Source: Pandoraea capi
Lineage (GTDB): Bacteria; Pseudomonadota; Gammaproteobacteria; Burkholderiales; Burkholderiaceae
Direction of reading: 5' to 3'
DNA length: 64,000 nucleotides
Assembly: GCF_902459735.1 (NCBI RefSeq)
Contig: NZ_CABPRV010000005.1
Location: 186,001-250,000 of the forward strand
The notes under the pieces are model-generated. The model was not told the DNA's origin. It did no database searches and worked only from the letters and a program-made list of their open reading frames with translations. Within the stretch, counting starts at the first letter, position 1. Every line of letters starts with the position of its first letter. The position numbers and the translations under genes were made by a program. Of this stretch, positions 49,034 to 58,830 are shown piece after piece.

Positions 49034-50041
49034 TTAGCGCGCTGCCTGTGGCATGCCGCGCGTGGCTTCCGACTGCGCCTCCGCAAGTTTGCGCTGAATC
49101 TCCGGCCACATCTTGGCGACGGCTTCCTCGCCCGCCAGAATCGCACGGTTACGTCCCTGGAAGTCCGAGGCGCCCATCTTGGCGAGCGACGGACGAACAA
49201 CGACATCGGCGTTCTTCTCCAGCTCGTATTGCTTGATCGATTGCCCCATGATCGTGAACGTCTGCATAAGGATGTCGAACTGGCCTTGTGTCGCCTGCGC
49301 GGTCGGGTTGGCGGAGATATCGACTGCAATCACGAAGTCCGCGCCCATCTGACGGGCATATTCCGCCGGCACAGGGGCGACGAGCCCGCCGTCCACATAA
49401 TCGCGATTGCCGATATGGACCGGCTCGAACACACCCGGCACGCTGCTCGATGCGCGTACGGCCTGTCCGGTATTGCCGCGACGGAACAGGATCGGGGCGC
49501 CGCTTTGCAGATCCGTGGCGACGATGCCCAACTGACGCGGCATCTGTTCGATCGTGCGGTCCTTGAGGATCTTGTTGACGTACGACTGAAGCGCTTCGCC
49601 GCGCAACATGCCGCGCGAGCGGAACGGCATCGTCCAGTCGCTGATCGACGCTTCGTCCATCGTCGACGCCAGACGATTGAGCTGGAAGCCGTTCAGGCCG
49701 GACGCATACATCGCGCCGACGACGCTGCCTGCACTCGTGCCGACGACGATATCCGCGTGGATGCCACGGGCTTCCAGTGCCTTGATCACGCCCACATGGG
49801 CGAAGCCGCGCGCGGCACCGCCACCGAGGGCGAGACCGATCTTCAGCGGGCGGACGACCTTGGGCGGCACAAGCGGTGTAAGGGGTGTCGCCGGCGTGAC
49901 GGGGGTTTGTGCGACGGGTGGCTGCGCCGTGGTCGACGTGGCGGGCTGACTCGTCAGCGGGGCGCTCGCACAACCTGCGAGCACGGCGGCCATGCCAAGC
50001 GCGGCAAACGCCGTGCGCGACGAGGTGAGTCGGCGTGCCAC
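49034..50041 (-). CDS. Patatin-like phospholipase lipoprotein (RssA type)
   Basis: A Ser/Asp-dyad lipid hydrolase of the patatin family. The oxyanion loop GLALGGGAARGFAHVG, nucleophile in GTSAGS and catalytic Asp in YVDGGLVAPVP are all present. GTG 50041 makes a 335-residue protein with a lipoprotein signal (TSSRTAFAALGMAAVLAGC, Cys at 24). Longer starts at 50188 or 50260 would put about 70 residues before the lipobox. The Pro/Thr-rich linker after the Cys suggests an outer-membrane anchor. Substrate unknown. Confidence 0.88.
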   Translation of the reverse strand: MARRLTSSRTAFAALGMAAVLAGCASAPLTSQPATSTTAQPPVAQTPVTPATPLTPLVPPKVVRPLKIGLALGGGAARGFAHVGVIKALEARGIHADIVVGTSAGSVVGAMYASGLNGFQLNRLASTMDEASISDWTMPFRSRGMLRGEALQSYVNKILKDRTIEQMPRQLGIVATDLQSGAPILFRRGNTGQAVRASSSVPGVFEPVHIGNRDYVDGGLVAPVPAEYARQMGADFVIAVDISANPTAQATQGQFDILMQTFTIMGQSIKQYELEKNADVVVRPSLAKMGASDFQGRNRAILAGEEAVAKMWPEIQRKLAEAQSEATRGMPQAAR

Positions 50042-50471
50042 GCAGCCGCGCGTCGAGGCAGCGGATGAAGCGGTGGCGGACACAATGGGGGCATCGGCGG
50101 CCGTCAGGGTGACAGCGCGACGCAGGATTCGATTCAACGACAACAAGGGAAAACTCCGGCAGGGCAGGACAAACGCTCGCCGCACCATAGATCGTTGGAA
50201 TGGGGAGGCTGGCGAGCGTCGACGCGCAATTTTACGGCGATTGGAGCGGCGAAGGCACAAATCAGTTCACTTTTCGAGGGTGTCATCAGTGTGCGGCGAC
50301 CTGACACGGAACCTTTCCCGAGGCGGAGCGTCTCACCTGCCGCAACGCACGCAATGTGCGAAGTCTGCTTGTGTGACCTGCCACTCCGCTGCCTGGCGTC
50401 TGTCCGAGGCATCCCACCTTTGGGGTGCAGTCGGTCGTCACCTCCATCTCCCCGCGCCACTCCCTGTTCTC

Positions 50472-50510
50472 GATAATGAACATCTGAATCAATGAGAATG
50501 GGAATCGTTT
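50472..50510 (+). promoter_or_regulatory. Fur-like box upstream of the iron-binding protein
   Basis: GATAATGAACATCTGAATC (50472-50490) matches 14 of 19 positions of the Fur consensus, and AATGAGAATGGGAATCG just downstream continues the NATWAT-like hexamers. It sits about 70-105 bp before the start of a ferric-iron binding protein gene. The wider gap 50042-50577 has no other supported gene. Confidence 0.6.
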
Positions 50511-50577
50511 GTGTTGATTGAAATTTTTCATTATCCTGTTCCTCTCTGTAAAACCACAACGGCAAGGGGAATGGCTA

Positions 50578-51630
50578 ATGAAGGCGAAGACGATCGGCAA
50601 GCTGGCGCGACTGACGGTGCTCGGCACGACAATGGCGGCGGCATTCGCCGCGCAGGCGGACAACGGTGTGCTGAATCTGTACTCGGCGCGTCACTATCAG
50701 ACCGACGAGCAGCTTTACGGCACCTTCACCAAGCAGACGGGTATCAAGATCAACCGCATCGAGGCCGATGACGCTGCATTGCTGGAGCGTCTGAAGAGCG
50801 AAGGGGCGAAGAGCCCGGCCGACGTCATCCTGATGGTCGATGCGGCACGTCTGGCCAAGGGCGATGAAGCGGGACTATTCCAACCGACGAAGTCAGCTAC
50901 GCTCGATGCGCGTATTCCGGCCAAGCTGCACGCCGCAAACACGAAGGCGGGCACAGATTGGTATGGCTTCTCGACGCGCGCTCGCGTGATCGTCTACAAC
51001 AAGGACAAGGTCGACCCGAAGACCGTGCAGACGTACGCCTCACTCGCCGATCCGTCGCACAAGGGGCAGGTCTGTACGCGCTCGGGGTCGCATCCGTACA
51101 TGTTGTCGCTGGTCGGGGCGCTCATTGCGCGTGATGGTGCCCAGGCGACGCAGAAATGGGCCGAGGGCATGGTGACGAACTTCGCGCGTGCGCCGCGCGG
51201 TGGCGATACCGACCAGATCAAGGCCGTGGCGACGGGCGAGTGCGGCGTGGCGCTGGCGAACTCGTACTATTACGTGCGCATGGCGCGTTCGGACAAGCCG
51301 GAAGACAAGGCGCTGATGTCGAAAGTCGGCTTCATCTGGCCCGATCAGGCCGGCAAGGGCACGCACGTGAACGTTGCGGGCGCCGGTATCGCCAAACACG
51401 CGCCGAACCACGCCAATGCCGTGAAATTCCTGGAGTACCTGGCAAGTGACGAAGCGCAACAGTACTTCGCCAACGGCAACAACGAATGGCCGGCCGTGAC
51501 GACGACCAAGGTCGATAACCCGGCGCTGGCTTCACTCGGCGAATTCAAGGCAGAGGACGTCTCCATCGGTACCGTCGCCAAAAATCTGCCGGAAGCGCAG
51601 CGCATTCTCGACCGCGCTGGCTACAAATAA
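50578..51630 (+). CDS. Ferric-iron ABC transporter substrate-binding protein (FbpA/FutA type)
   Basis: Periplasmic Fe(III)-binding protein of the FutA/FbpA family. The 350-residue protein from ATG 50578 (AAGGGGA upstream) has a signal peptide (LARLTVLGTTMAAAFAAQA), then NGVLNLYSARHYQTDEQLY, GFSTRARVIVYN, SGSHPYMLSLVGALI and the two-Tyr iron site ANSYYYVRMA. The permease and ATPase genes are not adjacent: the next gene is on the other strand. Iron repression is suggested by the Fur-like box. Confidence 0.9.
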   Translation: MKAKTIGKLARLTVLGTTMAAAFAAQADNGVLNLYSARHYQTDEQLYGTFTKQTGIKINRIEADDAALLERLKSEGAKSPADVILMVDAARLAKGDEAGLFQPTKSATLDARIPAKLHAANTKAGTDWYGFSTRARVIVYNKDKVDPKTVQTYASLADPSHKGQVCTRSGSHPYMLSLVGALIARDGAQATQKWAEGMVTNFARAPRGGDTDQIKAVATGECGVALANSYYYVRMARSDKPEDKALMSKVGFIWPDQAGKGTHVNVAGAGIAKHAPNHANAVKFLEYLASDEAQQYFANGNNEWPAVTTTKVDNPALASLGEFKAEDVSIGTVAKNLPEAQRILDRAGYK

Positions 51631-51686
51631 GCGGCAAGGACATCGCGGGTGATGCCCGCGATGTCAGTATTGCCCGCACCAAGCGC

Positions 51687-51717
51687 AAAGGGCGCCGGAT
51701 TGGATCCGGCGCCCTTT
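51687..51717 (+). terminator. Hairpin after the iron-binding protein gene
   Basis: AAAGGGCGCCGGAT (51687-51700) and ATCCGGCGCCCTTT (51704-51717) form a perfect 14-bp stem with a TGG loop. The T-tract is only three bases, so efficiency is uncertain. Confidence 0.75.
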
Positions 51718-51796
51718 GGCGCTTTGGCGTTAACTTCGGCGCTGGTCGTCACAGGCAAGCCGCGTGAGCGACCTGAAGCCTGTTGGGGCGGCGCGC

Positions 51797-52810
51797 TCAG
51801 TCGTCCAGCGACTCGTCTTCCTCGCCCGGCTGATACATGTGGTAATCGCCGGTAGCGTAGACGCCTTTGTACGCCGTGGCCGACGCGTCTTCGTTATCGA
51901 TCAGGTGCGTCTCGGCGATGCGAAGCGATTCGCGTACCTGCGGCGGCTCGCATTCGGCAATCAGTCGCAGGGCTTCGGCTTCATCTTCGGCCACCACGTC
52001 GTACGTGGTCACGAACTCCGGTGCGGGGCCATCCGGATCTTCATCTTCCAGCGGCTCGTACCATTGGCCTTCCACGATCAGATGCATGGCGCGGGCGGTT
52101 TCCGATTGCTCGTCGCGCGCGGCGCGCAGCGCCCACAGGGCGGCGTCGCTCCACTTGTACGACTGTACGGCGTCGAGGGCGGTTGCCAAAGCCTTGGCGT
52201 TGTCGCCCGATTGCTTGTAGGCGAGCGAGAGTTCGGCTAGCACATCCGCCATCGATACGTTGCTGCCTTCCTCGTCGTGTTCCTGCTTGGCCAGGGCCTC
52301 GTACGTGGCGATGGCGGCCTTCGGCTCCCCCTGAGCGACGAACAGGTGCATGCGTAGCGCGATGGCATTCTCGATGAAGGCGCGTCCGGCCTGTGCGAGG
52401 TGCGGGCTTTCGAGCGTACGGTCGAGGCGGGCCTGGGCGAGCGCGAGATCGCCTTGACGGGCGAGGGCGTTGGCGTGGTTGAAGTCGACGATCACGAGGT
52501 CTTCGTCCGGCGCGCAATTGCCGGCGGCCTCGTAGGCTTCGATGGCGGCGTCGAAGCGTCCGAGATCGGAGCGGTAGTTGCCCAGCAATTGCCAGAGCAG
52601 CCAGACGCCCGGGGCATGCGCCACACCGGCTTCGAGCACGGCGACGGCCTGCGCCGTGTCGTCCATGTCTGCGTAGGCCATGGCTTGCACCTCATAGGCG
52701 CCCGAGTACTGCAGCGACTCAAGCCGTTTGCCGATTTCCAGGGCCGTTTCGGGATCGCCAGCTTCCAGGTGGGCGAACGCTTCCGCCATCAATTCGTCTT
52801 TCTCGGACAT
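51797..52810 (-). CDS. Cytoplasmic TPR protein
   Basis: A 337-residue acidic protein without signal peptide from ATG 52810 (GAAGGAGA upstream). TPR-like helices run from residue 5 to about 230 (AFAHLEAGDPETALEIGKRL, DTAQAVAVLEAGVAHAPG, GRFDAAIEAYEAAG, ARQGDLALAQARLDRTL, SGDNAKALATALDAVQ). The C-terminus is rich in Asp/Glu and ends YQPGEEDESLDD. I do not recognise the family; a scaffold or chaperone role is possible. It lies alone between convergent or divergent units. Confidence 0.85.
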   Translation of the reverse strand: MSEKDELMAEAFAHLEAGDPETALEIGKRLESLQYSGAYEVQAMAYADMDDTAQAVAVLEAGVAHAPGVWLLWQLLGNYRSDLGRFDAAIEAYEAAGNCAPDEDLVIVDFNHANALARQGDLALAQARLDRTLESPHLAQAGRAFIENAIALRMHLFVAQGEPKAAIATYEALAKQEHDEEGSNVSMADVLAELSLAYKQSGDNAKALATALDAVQSYKWSDAALWALRAARDEQSETARAMHLIVEGQWYEPLEDEDPDGPAPEFVTTYDVVAEDEAEALRLIAECEPPQVRESLRIAETHLIDNEDASATAYKGVYATGDYHMYQPGEEDESLDD

Positions 52811-52986
52811 TGCAATTTCTCCTTCGGGAACAGCTTGAGGGGAAGGCGTACCGGCGGCTCGCGCGCAGTATCGTCCCATCATATAACAGGCATCGTGACA
52901 GCCGGCATCGTCGCGGTGCGATCCACGATGCTAACTGGCGGGATGATGACGAACAGGGGGAGGGGCACGTCTGACGACGCGCAATG

Positions 52987-53022
52987 AAAAAGCCGCGACA
53001 GGGTGTCGCGGCTTTTTCTCGT
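52987..53022 (-). terminator. Terminator after rho (works both ways)
   Basis: AAAAAGCCGCGACA (52987-53000) and TGTCGCGGCTTTTT (53004-53017) form a 14-bp stem with a GGG loop. A-run and T-run flank it, so it can stop transcription from either side; it lies just downstream of minus-strand rho. Confidence 0.92.
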
Positions 53023-53045
53023 GACGCGGGGCGGGGCTGTCGGGA

Positions 53046-54308
53046 TCAGCCGCCGCGGCGCATCAGGTCGAAGAACTCGGCGTTGTTCTTCGTCTGCTTG
53101 ATCTTGCCAAGCAGGAATTCCATGGCTTCGGCCTCGTCCATGTCATAGATGAGCTTGCGCAGCACCCAGATCTTCTGGAGGATTTCCGGCTTGATGAGCA
53201 GCTCTTCGCGACGCGTACCCGACTTGTTCAGGTTGATCGACGGATAGACGCGCTTTTCCGCCAGACGACGCTCGAGGTGCACTTCCATGTTGCCGGTGCC
53301 CTTGAATTCTTCGTAGATCACGTCGTCCATGCGGCTGCCGGTTTCGATCAGTGCCGTCGCGATGATCGTGAGCGAGCCGCCTTCTTCGACGTTACGTGCA
53401 GCACCGAAGAAGCGCTTCGGACGTTGCAGGGCGTTGGCATCCACACCGCCGGTCAGCACCTTGCCCGATGCCGGGATCACGGTGTTGTAGGCGCGGGCCA
53501 GACGCGTGATCGAGTCGAGCAGAATCACCACGTCTTCTTTCATTTCGATCAGGCGCTTGGCCTTCTCGATGACCATTTCTGCGACCTGGACGTGACGCGT
53601 GGCCGGCTCGTCGAACGTCGACGCGATCACTTCGCCGCGCACCGAGCGCTGCATTTCGGTCACTTCTTCCGGGCGCTCGTCGATGAGCAGCACGAAAAGC
53701 TTGGCTTCCGGATGGTTGGCCGTGATGGCGTGTGCGATGTGTTGCAGCATCACGGTCTTGCCGGACTTCGGCGAGGCGACCAGCAGGCCGCGCTGGCCCT
53801 TGCCGATCGGGGCGATCATGTCGATGATGCGGCCCGTCACGTTCTCTTCACCGCGAATGTCGCGCTCGAGCAGCAGCGGCTTGTTCGGGTGCAGCGGCGT
53901 GAGGTTCTCGAACATGATCTTATGTTTCGAGGCCTCGGGCGGGTGGCCGTTGACTTTGTCGACCTTCACCAGCGCGAAATAACGCTCGCCGTCCTTCGGC
54001 GTACGCACTTCCCCTTCGATCGTGTCGCCGGTATGCAGGTTGAAGCGGCGGATCTGCGACGGGCTGATGTAGATATCGTCCGTGCTGGCCAGATACGACG
54101 TTTCAGGCGAGCGCAGGAAACCGAAGCCGTCCGGCAGCACTTCGAGCGTACCGTCGCCAAAGATGGTTTCGCCGGACTTTGCGCGCTTCTTCAGAATGGC
54201 GAACATCAGCTCCTGCTTGCGTAGGCGGTTGGCGTTCTCGATTTCGAGACCGTTCGCCATTTCTAGCAGCTCGGAGACGTGCTGGGACTTTAGTTCGGAT
54301 AAATGCAT
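53046..54308 (-). CDS. rho: Transcription termination factor Rho
   Basis: Hexameric RNA-dependent ATPase helicase that ends transcription. The 420-residue protein starts [20 protein letters not shown]; a longer frame to 54335 adds residues not seen in the family. The RNA-binding cold-shock-like domain ([20 protein letters not shown]) is followed by Walker A ([10 protein letters not shown]) and the Walker B region [16 protein letters not shown]. It lies downstream of trxA, a conserved trxA-rho pairing; the 190-bp gap has only an imperfect dyad. Confidence 0.98.
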   Translation of the reverse strand: MHLSELKSQHVSELLEMANGLEIENANRLRKQELMFAILKKRAKSGETIFGDGTLEVLPDGFGFLRSPETSYLASTDDIYISPSQIRRFNLHTGDTIEGEVRTPKDGERYFALVKVDKVNGHPPEASKHKIMFENLTPLHPNKPLLLERDIRGEENVTGRIIDMIAPIGKGQRGLLVASPKSGKTVMLQHIAHAITANHPEAKLFVLLIDERPEEVTEMQRSVRGEVIASTFDEPATRHVQVAEMVIEKAKRLIEMKEDVVILLDSITRLARAYNTVIPASGKVLTGGVDANALQRPKRFFGAARNVEEGGSLTIIATALIETGSRMDDVIYEEFKGTGNMEVHLERRLAEKRVYPSINLNKSGTRREELLIKPEILQKIWVLRKLIYDMDEAEAMEFLLGKIKQTKNNAEFFDLMRRGG

Positions 54309-54498
54309 ACGGAGGTGCCGTCCACTGGACGACAAGTGAAGGATCAGGGAAAAGTGAGCGAACGCTCGAAGAACTTTGGGGTGCTTTTGGGCGGATTATA
54401 TAGCAAGCAGCGTCATGCGCAAGCACTGCGCCGTTTGCCCGGCGCCGGGGTGTCGCACTGTGGCGACAAAGGCCCCGGCACTTACCGTCGACGATCGA

Positions 54499-54822
54499 TT
54501 ACAGATTGCCGTCGAGGAACGAGGTCAGTTGCGACTTCGACAGGGCGCCGACCTTCTGTGCGGCGACAGCGCCGTTCTTGAACAGAATCAGGGTCGGGAT
54601 GCCGCGAATGCCGAACTTGGCCGGCACGCCCTGGTTCTCGTCCACGTTGATCTTGGCGATCTGCACCTTGTCGCCGTATTCCTTCGACACTTCGTCGAGG
54701 ATCGGGGCGATCATCTTGCAGGGGCCGCACCATTCCGCCCAGAAGTCGAGCAGCACCGGCTTGTCGGATTTCAGAACGTCCGCGTCGAAGCTGGCGTCGG
54801 AGATGTACTTGATTTCGCTCAT
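54499..54822 (-). CDS. trxA: Thioredoxin 1
   Basis: A 107-residue general disulfide reductant. The active site [14 protein letters not shown], buried Asp in [28 protein letters not shown] (cis-Pro) and the C-terminal helix match TrxA. It supplies electrons to ribonucleotide reductase, PAPS reductase and others. Upstream of rho in the same direction. Confidence 0.97.
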   Translation of the reverse strand: MSEIKYISDASFDADVLKSDKPVLLDFWAEWCGPCKMIAPILDEVSKEYGDKVQIAKINVDENQGVPAKFGIRGIPTLILFKNGAVAAQKVGALSKSQLTSFLDGNL

Positions 54823-55108
54823 GAGTATTGTTGCCTCGTATAACTATTCGGAAACGTCCGATGAAAGTGGCGCTAGGCGCCGTTCGCTTTCACCGACGCT
54901 GGAGATGTCACCCAGCATTTCCCGGGCGTGCATTCTCCATATGGAGGCTGCAATCGCGGCATTCAATAGCGCTCGCCAATGCAGTTTGCGATCATCTTAG
55001 CGGAAATTTCCAAGGCTTGCGCGCGCTGCCGACACAGGCTGAGAGGTGCCCGGCGGCGTATCGCGTCCCATAATCTCGCGCTTTGGGCTTCTGTTGGCGC
55101 GTCGACTC
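54823..55108 (-). other. Upstream region of trxA
   Basis: The gap between divergent trxA and ffs holds a perfect 12-bp palindrome CTCCATATGGAG at 54935-54946, about 115 bp upstream of trxA, which could be an operator. No gene is supported here. Confidence 0.5.
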
Positions 55109-55117
55109 TGGTAGAAT
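55109..55117 (+). promoter_or_regulatory. Extended -10 promoter for the 4.5S RNA
   Basis: TGGTAGAAT, an extended -10 with one mismatch, ends 5 bp before the mature RNA begins, which places the start site correctly at about 55123. TTCTGT at 55089 is a poor -35. Confidence 0.7.
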
Positions 55118-55122
55118 CTTTT

Positions 55123-55216
55123 CCTGACGGGCCTCCTCGCATGGTGGCGCGGCCAATCTGGTCAGGTCGGGAACGAAGCAGCCACAGCCGTTTTCTACCA
55201 GTGCCGAGGGTCAGGC
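55123..55216 (+). ncRNA. ffs: Signal recognition particle 4.5S RNA
   Basis: The bacterial small SRP RNA that binds Ffh to target membrane proteins. The conserved apical domain GGTCAGGTCGGGAACGAAGC at 55160-55179 closely matches E. coli 4.5S RNA, with the following AGCCAC. Ends pair as CCTGAC (55123-55128) with GTCAGG (55210-55215). Length is about 94 nt. It lies between trxA and dnaX, a position also seen in other betaproteobacteria. Confidence 0.95.
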
Positions 55217-55536
55217 TCGTCACCTAATTCCTTGTTTTGCCGATGTTCTCGCGCGTTCTGCGCAAATATCTCCACCGCTTGAAGCCTGCACGAATCGTCC
55301 CCATTGTCGATGGGCGGCGACGCGTTCACCGTCGTTTGCGCCTTCGTTTTCGTGAGGAAAGCGATCACGTGGCTCCGCGCCTCGCGTGGGGCGGACGGGC
55401 TTGGTAGAATCGCCCGACATTTTTTTCTATTGCACTGATAGCGTGCCGATTCCGGCATGAAAAGCGACGCCGTTCGACGTTCGATCGGGCGTTGACATCG
55501 GTGCGGAAGCCCAACGCCGAACTGTTACAATTTGGC
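55217..55536 (+). other. Gap between ffs and dnaX
   Basis: 320 bases without a convincing gene. At 55402-55410 TGGTAGAAT repeats the ffs extended -10 element and should be the dnaX promoter, about 127 bp before its ATG. A T-run follows at 55422-55428. Confidence 0.55.
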
Positions 55537-57447
55537 ATGACCTATCAAGTACTCGCGCGCAAATGGCGCCCCAAAGGCTTCTCGACCCTGGTGGGCCAGG
55601 AGCATGTCGTGCGTGCGTTGACGCACGCGCTCGAGCAACAGCGCCTGCATCACGCCTATCTGTTCACCGGTACGCGCGGCGTCGGCAAGACCACGCTTTC
55701 GCGCATTCTGGCCAAGGCGCTCAATTGCGAGACGGGGATCACGGCCGAGCCGTGCGGCGTTTGCAAGGCCTGTAAGGCCATCGACGAAGGGCGTTTTGTC
55801 GACTACGTCGAAATGGATGCCGCGTCGAACCGCGGTGTCGACGAAATGACGTCGTTGCTCGAAAAGGCGGTCTACGCGCCGGCGGATGCGCGCTTCAAGG
55901 TCTACATGATCGACGAAGTGCACATGCTCACGGGGCACGCGTTCAATGCGATGCTCAAAACCCTGGAAGAGCCGCCCGCGCACGTCAAATTCATTCTCGC
56001 GACGACCGATCCGCAAAAGATTCCGGTCACCGTGCTCTCACGCTGCCTGCAATTCAATCTGAAGCAGATGCCGGCCGGGCACATCGTGTCGCACCTCACG
56101 AATATTCTCGGCGAAGAAGGGATCGAGAACGAGCCGCAAGCGCTGCGTCTGCTCGCCAAGGCGGCGGGCGGCAGTATGCGTGATGCGTTGTCGCTCACCG
56201 ATCAGGCCATCGCCTATGCGGCGGGCCCGCTCACTGAGACGGCCGTGCGCGGCATGCTCGGCGCCATCGATCAGAGCGTGCTGGTGCGCTTGCTCGACGC
56301 GTTGAAGGACGAGTCGCGCACCGATTTGCTCGCGATTGCCGACGAAATGGCAGAGCGCAGCTTCTCGTTTGCCGCAGGTTTGCAGGATCTGGGCAGCTTG
56401 CTGCACAAGATCGCGCTGGCGCAGTACGCGCCGCAAGCCGTGTCCGATGACTGGCCGGAAGCCGCCGACGTGCGACGACTGGCCGAAGCGCTGTCGCCGG
56501 AGGCGGTTCAGCTCTATTACCAGATCGCCACGCGAGCGCGCGGCGAGCTTGGTCTCGCGCCCGACGAATACACCGGTTTCTCGATGGCGCTGCTGCGCAT
56601 GGCGGCATTCACGCCGCTGCTCGCCGGTGGCACGCTCGCCGAGCCGCCGACGCCGCAAGCCGCGCAATCTGCGCGTGCAGTCGCCACGAGCGCCCCGGCG
56701 CGTGCGCCGATGGCGGAGCCGGCGCCACGTGCCTCTGCGCCGTCGTCACCCGCATCTTCCCCTGCGGCGCAACCGGAAGCGCGTCGCGCACCGGCAGCCC
56801 GCAGCAGTGCGCCGGGCGCCCCGGCCGACGGTGCCCCGATGTCGCCCGCCCGAGCCGCGCTCGCCGCGCTCAATGCCGGGCGCAAGGGGACGGCCGGTCG
56901 CGCCGGGAGTGCTGCCGGCGCCAATCGCGCCAGCGCGCCCCGCGCATCGGACGAAGCGCCTGCCGGTGCCGACCCCGAACCTGAGCCTGCCAGTACTGCG
57001 GCGGCTCCCGCTGCCGCGCCTGTCCAGCCGCCGCGCGCTTGCGTCTATCGTGAAGTCGACGGCGTGCCGCCGGTATTTACCGGCGAATGGCCGGCCCTGG
57101 CGGAAGCGCTGCCGGCGCGTGGTCTGGCGCAGCAACTGGCGTTTCAGAGCGAGTTGACGGAAGTGGCGGGACGCGCCTTGCATTTGCGCGTGCCGCTTCG
57201 CCAACTGGCCGACGCCGCCACCGCCGACAAATTGCGTCAGGCACTCGTCGAGCATTTCGGCGGCGACGTGCAACTGCACGTCGAACTGGGGCAGGTCGGT
57301 ACGACGGCGGCTTCGCTCGCCGCAGAAGCGGCGGCGGCGCGCCAGCGCGCGGCCGAACAGGCCATCGCCGACGATCCGGTCATGCGCGAATTGATCGACG
57401 AATTCGACGCGCAGATCCTTCCGGGAAGCATTCGACCGGTACAATAA
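55537..57447 (+). CDS. dnaX: DNA polymerase III subunit tau/gamma
   Basis: ATPase of the clamp loader that joins the core polymerases and helicase. The 636-residue protein begins [20 protein letters not shown]; an upstream in-frame ATG (55492) adds 15 unconserved residues. Walker A is [12 protein letters not shown], the zinc knuckle cysteines are in NCETG and CGVCKAC, and Walker B is YMIDEVHML. Residues about 380-510 are Ala/Pro-rich and variable, and the tau-specific C-terminus ([20 protein letters not shown]) follows. I saw no clear slippery site for gamma. Confidence 0.96.
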   Translation: MTYQVLARKWRPKGFSTLVGQEHVVRALTHALEQQRLHHAYLFTGTRGVGKTTLSRILAKALNCETGITAEPCGVCKACKAIDEGRFVDYVEMDAASNRGVDEMTSLLEKAVYAPADARFKVYMIDEVHMLTGHAFNAMLKTLEEPPAHVKFILATTDPQKIPVTVLSRCLQFNLKQMPAGHIVSHLTNILGEEGIENEPQALRLLAKAAGGSMRDALSLTDQAIAYAAGPLTETAVRGMLGAIDQSVLVRLLDALKDESRTDLLAIADEMAERSFSFAAGLQDLGSLLHKIALAQYAPQAVSDDWPEAADVRRLAEALSPEAVQLYYQIATRARGELGLAPDEYTGFSMALLRMAAFTPLLAGGTLAEPPTPQAAQSARAVATSAPARAPMAEPAPRASAPSSPASSPAAQPEARRAPAARSSAPGAPADGAPMSPARAALAALNAGRKGTAGRAGSAAGANRASAPRASDEAPAGADPEPEPASTAAAPAAAPVQPPRACVYREVDGVPPVFTGEWPALAEALPARGLAQQLAFQSELTEVAGRALHLRVPLRQLADAATADKLRQALVEHFGGDVQLHVELGQVGTTAASLAAEAAAARQRAAEQAIADDPVMRELIDEFDAQILPGSIRPVQ

Positions 57448-57616
57448 GCAAGTTCGCTTTCGTAAAGGGTTCCGGGTTTTCGAATCCGGCACCCAAACGC
57501 GTGTTTGGCGCGGTCGGTGCGTACAGCGAGCATGGCGAATACGCCGGCACGCTGCGCGGCCCGCAGCCTGCACGACACCTCAGACGACACCCCACACGAT
57601 TTATTCAGGAGCCAAC

Positions 57617-57943
57617 ATGCTGAAAGGAAACATCGCAGGTCTGATGAAACAGGCCCAGCAAATGCAGGAAAACATGAAGAAGGCGCAGGAGCAGCTCGCG
57701 CAGATCGAAGTCGAAGGGCAGTCGGGCGCGGGCCTCGTGAAGGTCGTGATGACCTGCAAGAACGACGTGCGTCGCGTGACCATCGACCCGAGCCTGCTGG
57801 CTGACGACAAGGACATGCTTGAAGACCTCGTCGCGGCGGCATTCAACGACGCCGTGCGCAAGGCCGAAGCGACCGCGCAGGAAAAGATGGGAGGCCTGAC
57901 CGCCGGTCTGCCGCTGCCGCCGGGCTTCAAGATGCCGTTCTGA
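57617..57943 (+). CDS. ybaB: YbaB/EbfC nucleoid-associated protein
   Basis: A 108-residue dimeric DNA-binding protein encoded between dnaX and recR as in E. coli. It begins [20 protein letters not shown], an N-terminal coiled helix, and has [20 protein letters not shown], and C-terminal [15 protein letters not shown]. It is translated after a 169-bp gap from dnaX; recR starts 35 bp on. Confidence 0.96.
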   Translation: MLKGNIAGLMKQAQQMQENMKKAQEQLAQIEVEGQSGAGLVKVVMTCKNDVRRVTIDPSLLADDKDMLEDLVAAAFNDAVRKAEATAQEKMGGLTAGLPLPPGFKMPF

Positions 57944-57977
57944 GCGTTTTCCGCCAGCTTCGATAGAAAGACGACGC

Positions 57978-58580
57978 ATGCCTCAGCCCCAGCTCTCGAG
58001 CCTGCAGGAACTCGTCGATGCCCTGCGCGCATTGCCGGGTGTCGGACCGAAGTCCGCCCAACGCATCGCTTACCATCTGCTGCAACGCGACCGCAAGGGC
58101 GCGGTGCGGCTGGGCGAAGCGCTGGTGCATGCGTCCGAGCAGATTCGCCATTGCGCGCGCTGCAACACGTTCACCGAAGTCGAAATCTGCGAGACGTGCC
58201 TCGATCCCGAGCGCGACACGAGCCTTCTGTGCGTGGTGGAAACGCCCGCCGATCAGAACATGCTTGAGCAGACGATGACCTTCAAAGGGTTGTACTTCGT
58301 GCTCATGGGCCATCTCTCGCCGCTCGACGGCGTGGGGCCGGGCGAGATCCATTTCGAGCAATTGATCCGTCGCGCTACCGACGGCGTGGTCAAGGAAGTG
58401 GTGCTCGCCACGAACTTCACCAACGAAGGTGAAGCCACGGCACACTACATCGGACAGACGCTCAAGGCGCGCGGTCTGCGCGTGAGCCGGCTCGCGCGAG
58501 GCGTGCCGGTCGGGGGCGAACTGGAGTACGTCGATGCCGGAACGATCGCCCGTGCCGTGCTCGACAGGCATACGCTCTGA
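57978..58580 (+). CDS. recR: Recombination mediator RecR
   Basis: RecR works with RecO and RecF to load RecA at gaps. The 200-residue protein has a helix-hairpin-helix ([19 protein letters not shown]), a four-Cys zinc motif ([16 protein letters not shown]) and a TOPRIM domain ([16 protein letters not shown] to [17 protein letters not shown]). Start [20 protein letters not shown] is the usual one. Last of the dnaX-ybaB-recR group. Confidence 0.97.
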   Translation: MPQPQLSSLQELVDALRALPGVGPKSAQRIAYHLLQRDRKGAVRLGEALVHASEQIRHCARCNTFTEVEICETCLDPERDTSLLCVVETPADQNMLEQTMTFKGLYFVLMGHLSPLDGVGPGEIHFEQLIRRATDGVVKEVVLATNFTNEGEATAHYIGQTLKARGLRVSRLARGVPVGGELEYVDAGTIARAVLDRHTL

Positions 58581-58830
58581 GCATGGCGCGGACGTGACGT
58601 CGTCCGCCTTTGCGCGTAGGTACTCGTACTCTCATCCAATCGGATTAGCTGTTATTCGCTATATCTGCGCATATCCCCGTCTTCTAGACTAAACCTGCCG
58701 ACTTGGGGACCCAACTACACGGGGAACACCATAACTCCCGGGCGGCGTGGGGCCGTATAACCTGTCGCGCAGATCCCGGTCCAAGACCAAAAAACTGCGT
58801 GCAGGCACTGCTTAGGCAGGGAGTTAAGGT

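Noticed and set aside
55195-55458. Small minus-strand open frames after ffs
   Set aside because: They overlap the 4.5S RNA end and the dnaX promoter and have no motif or ribosome site.
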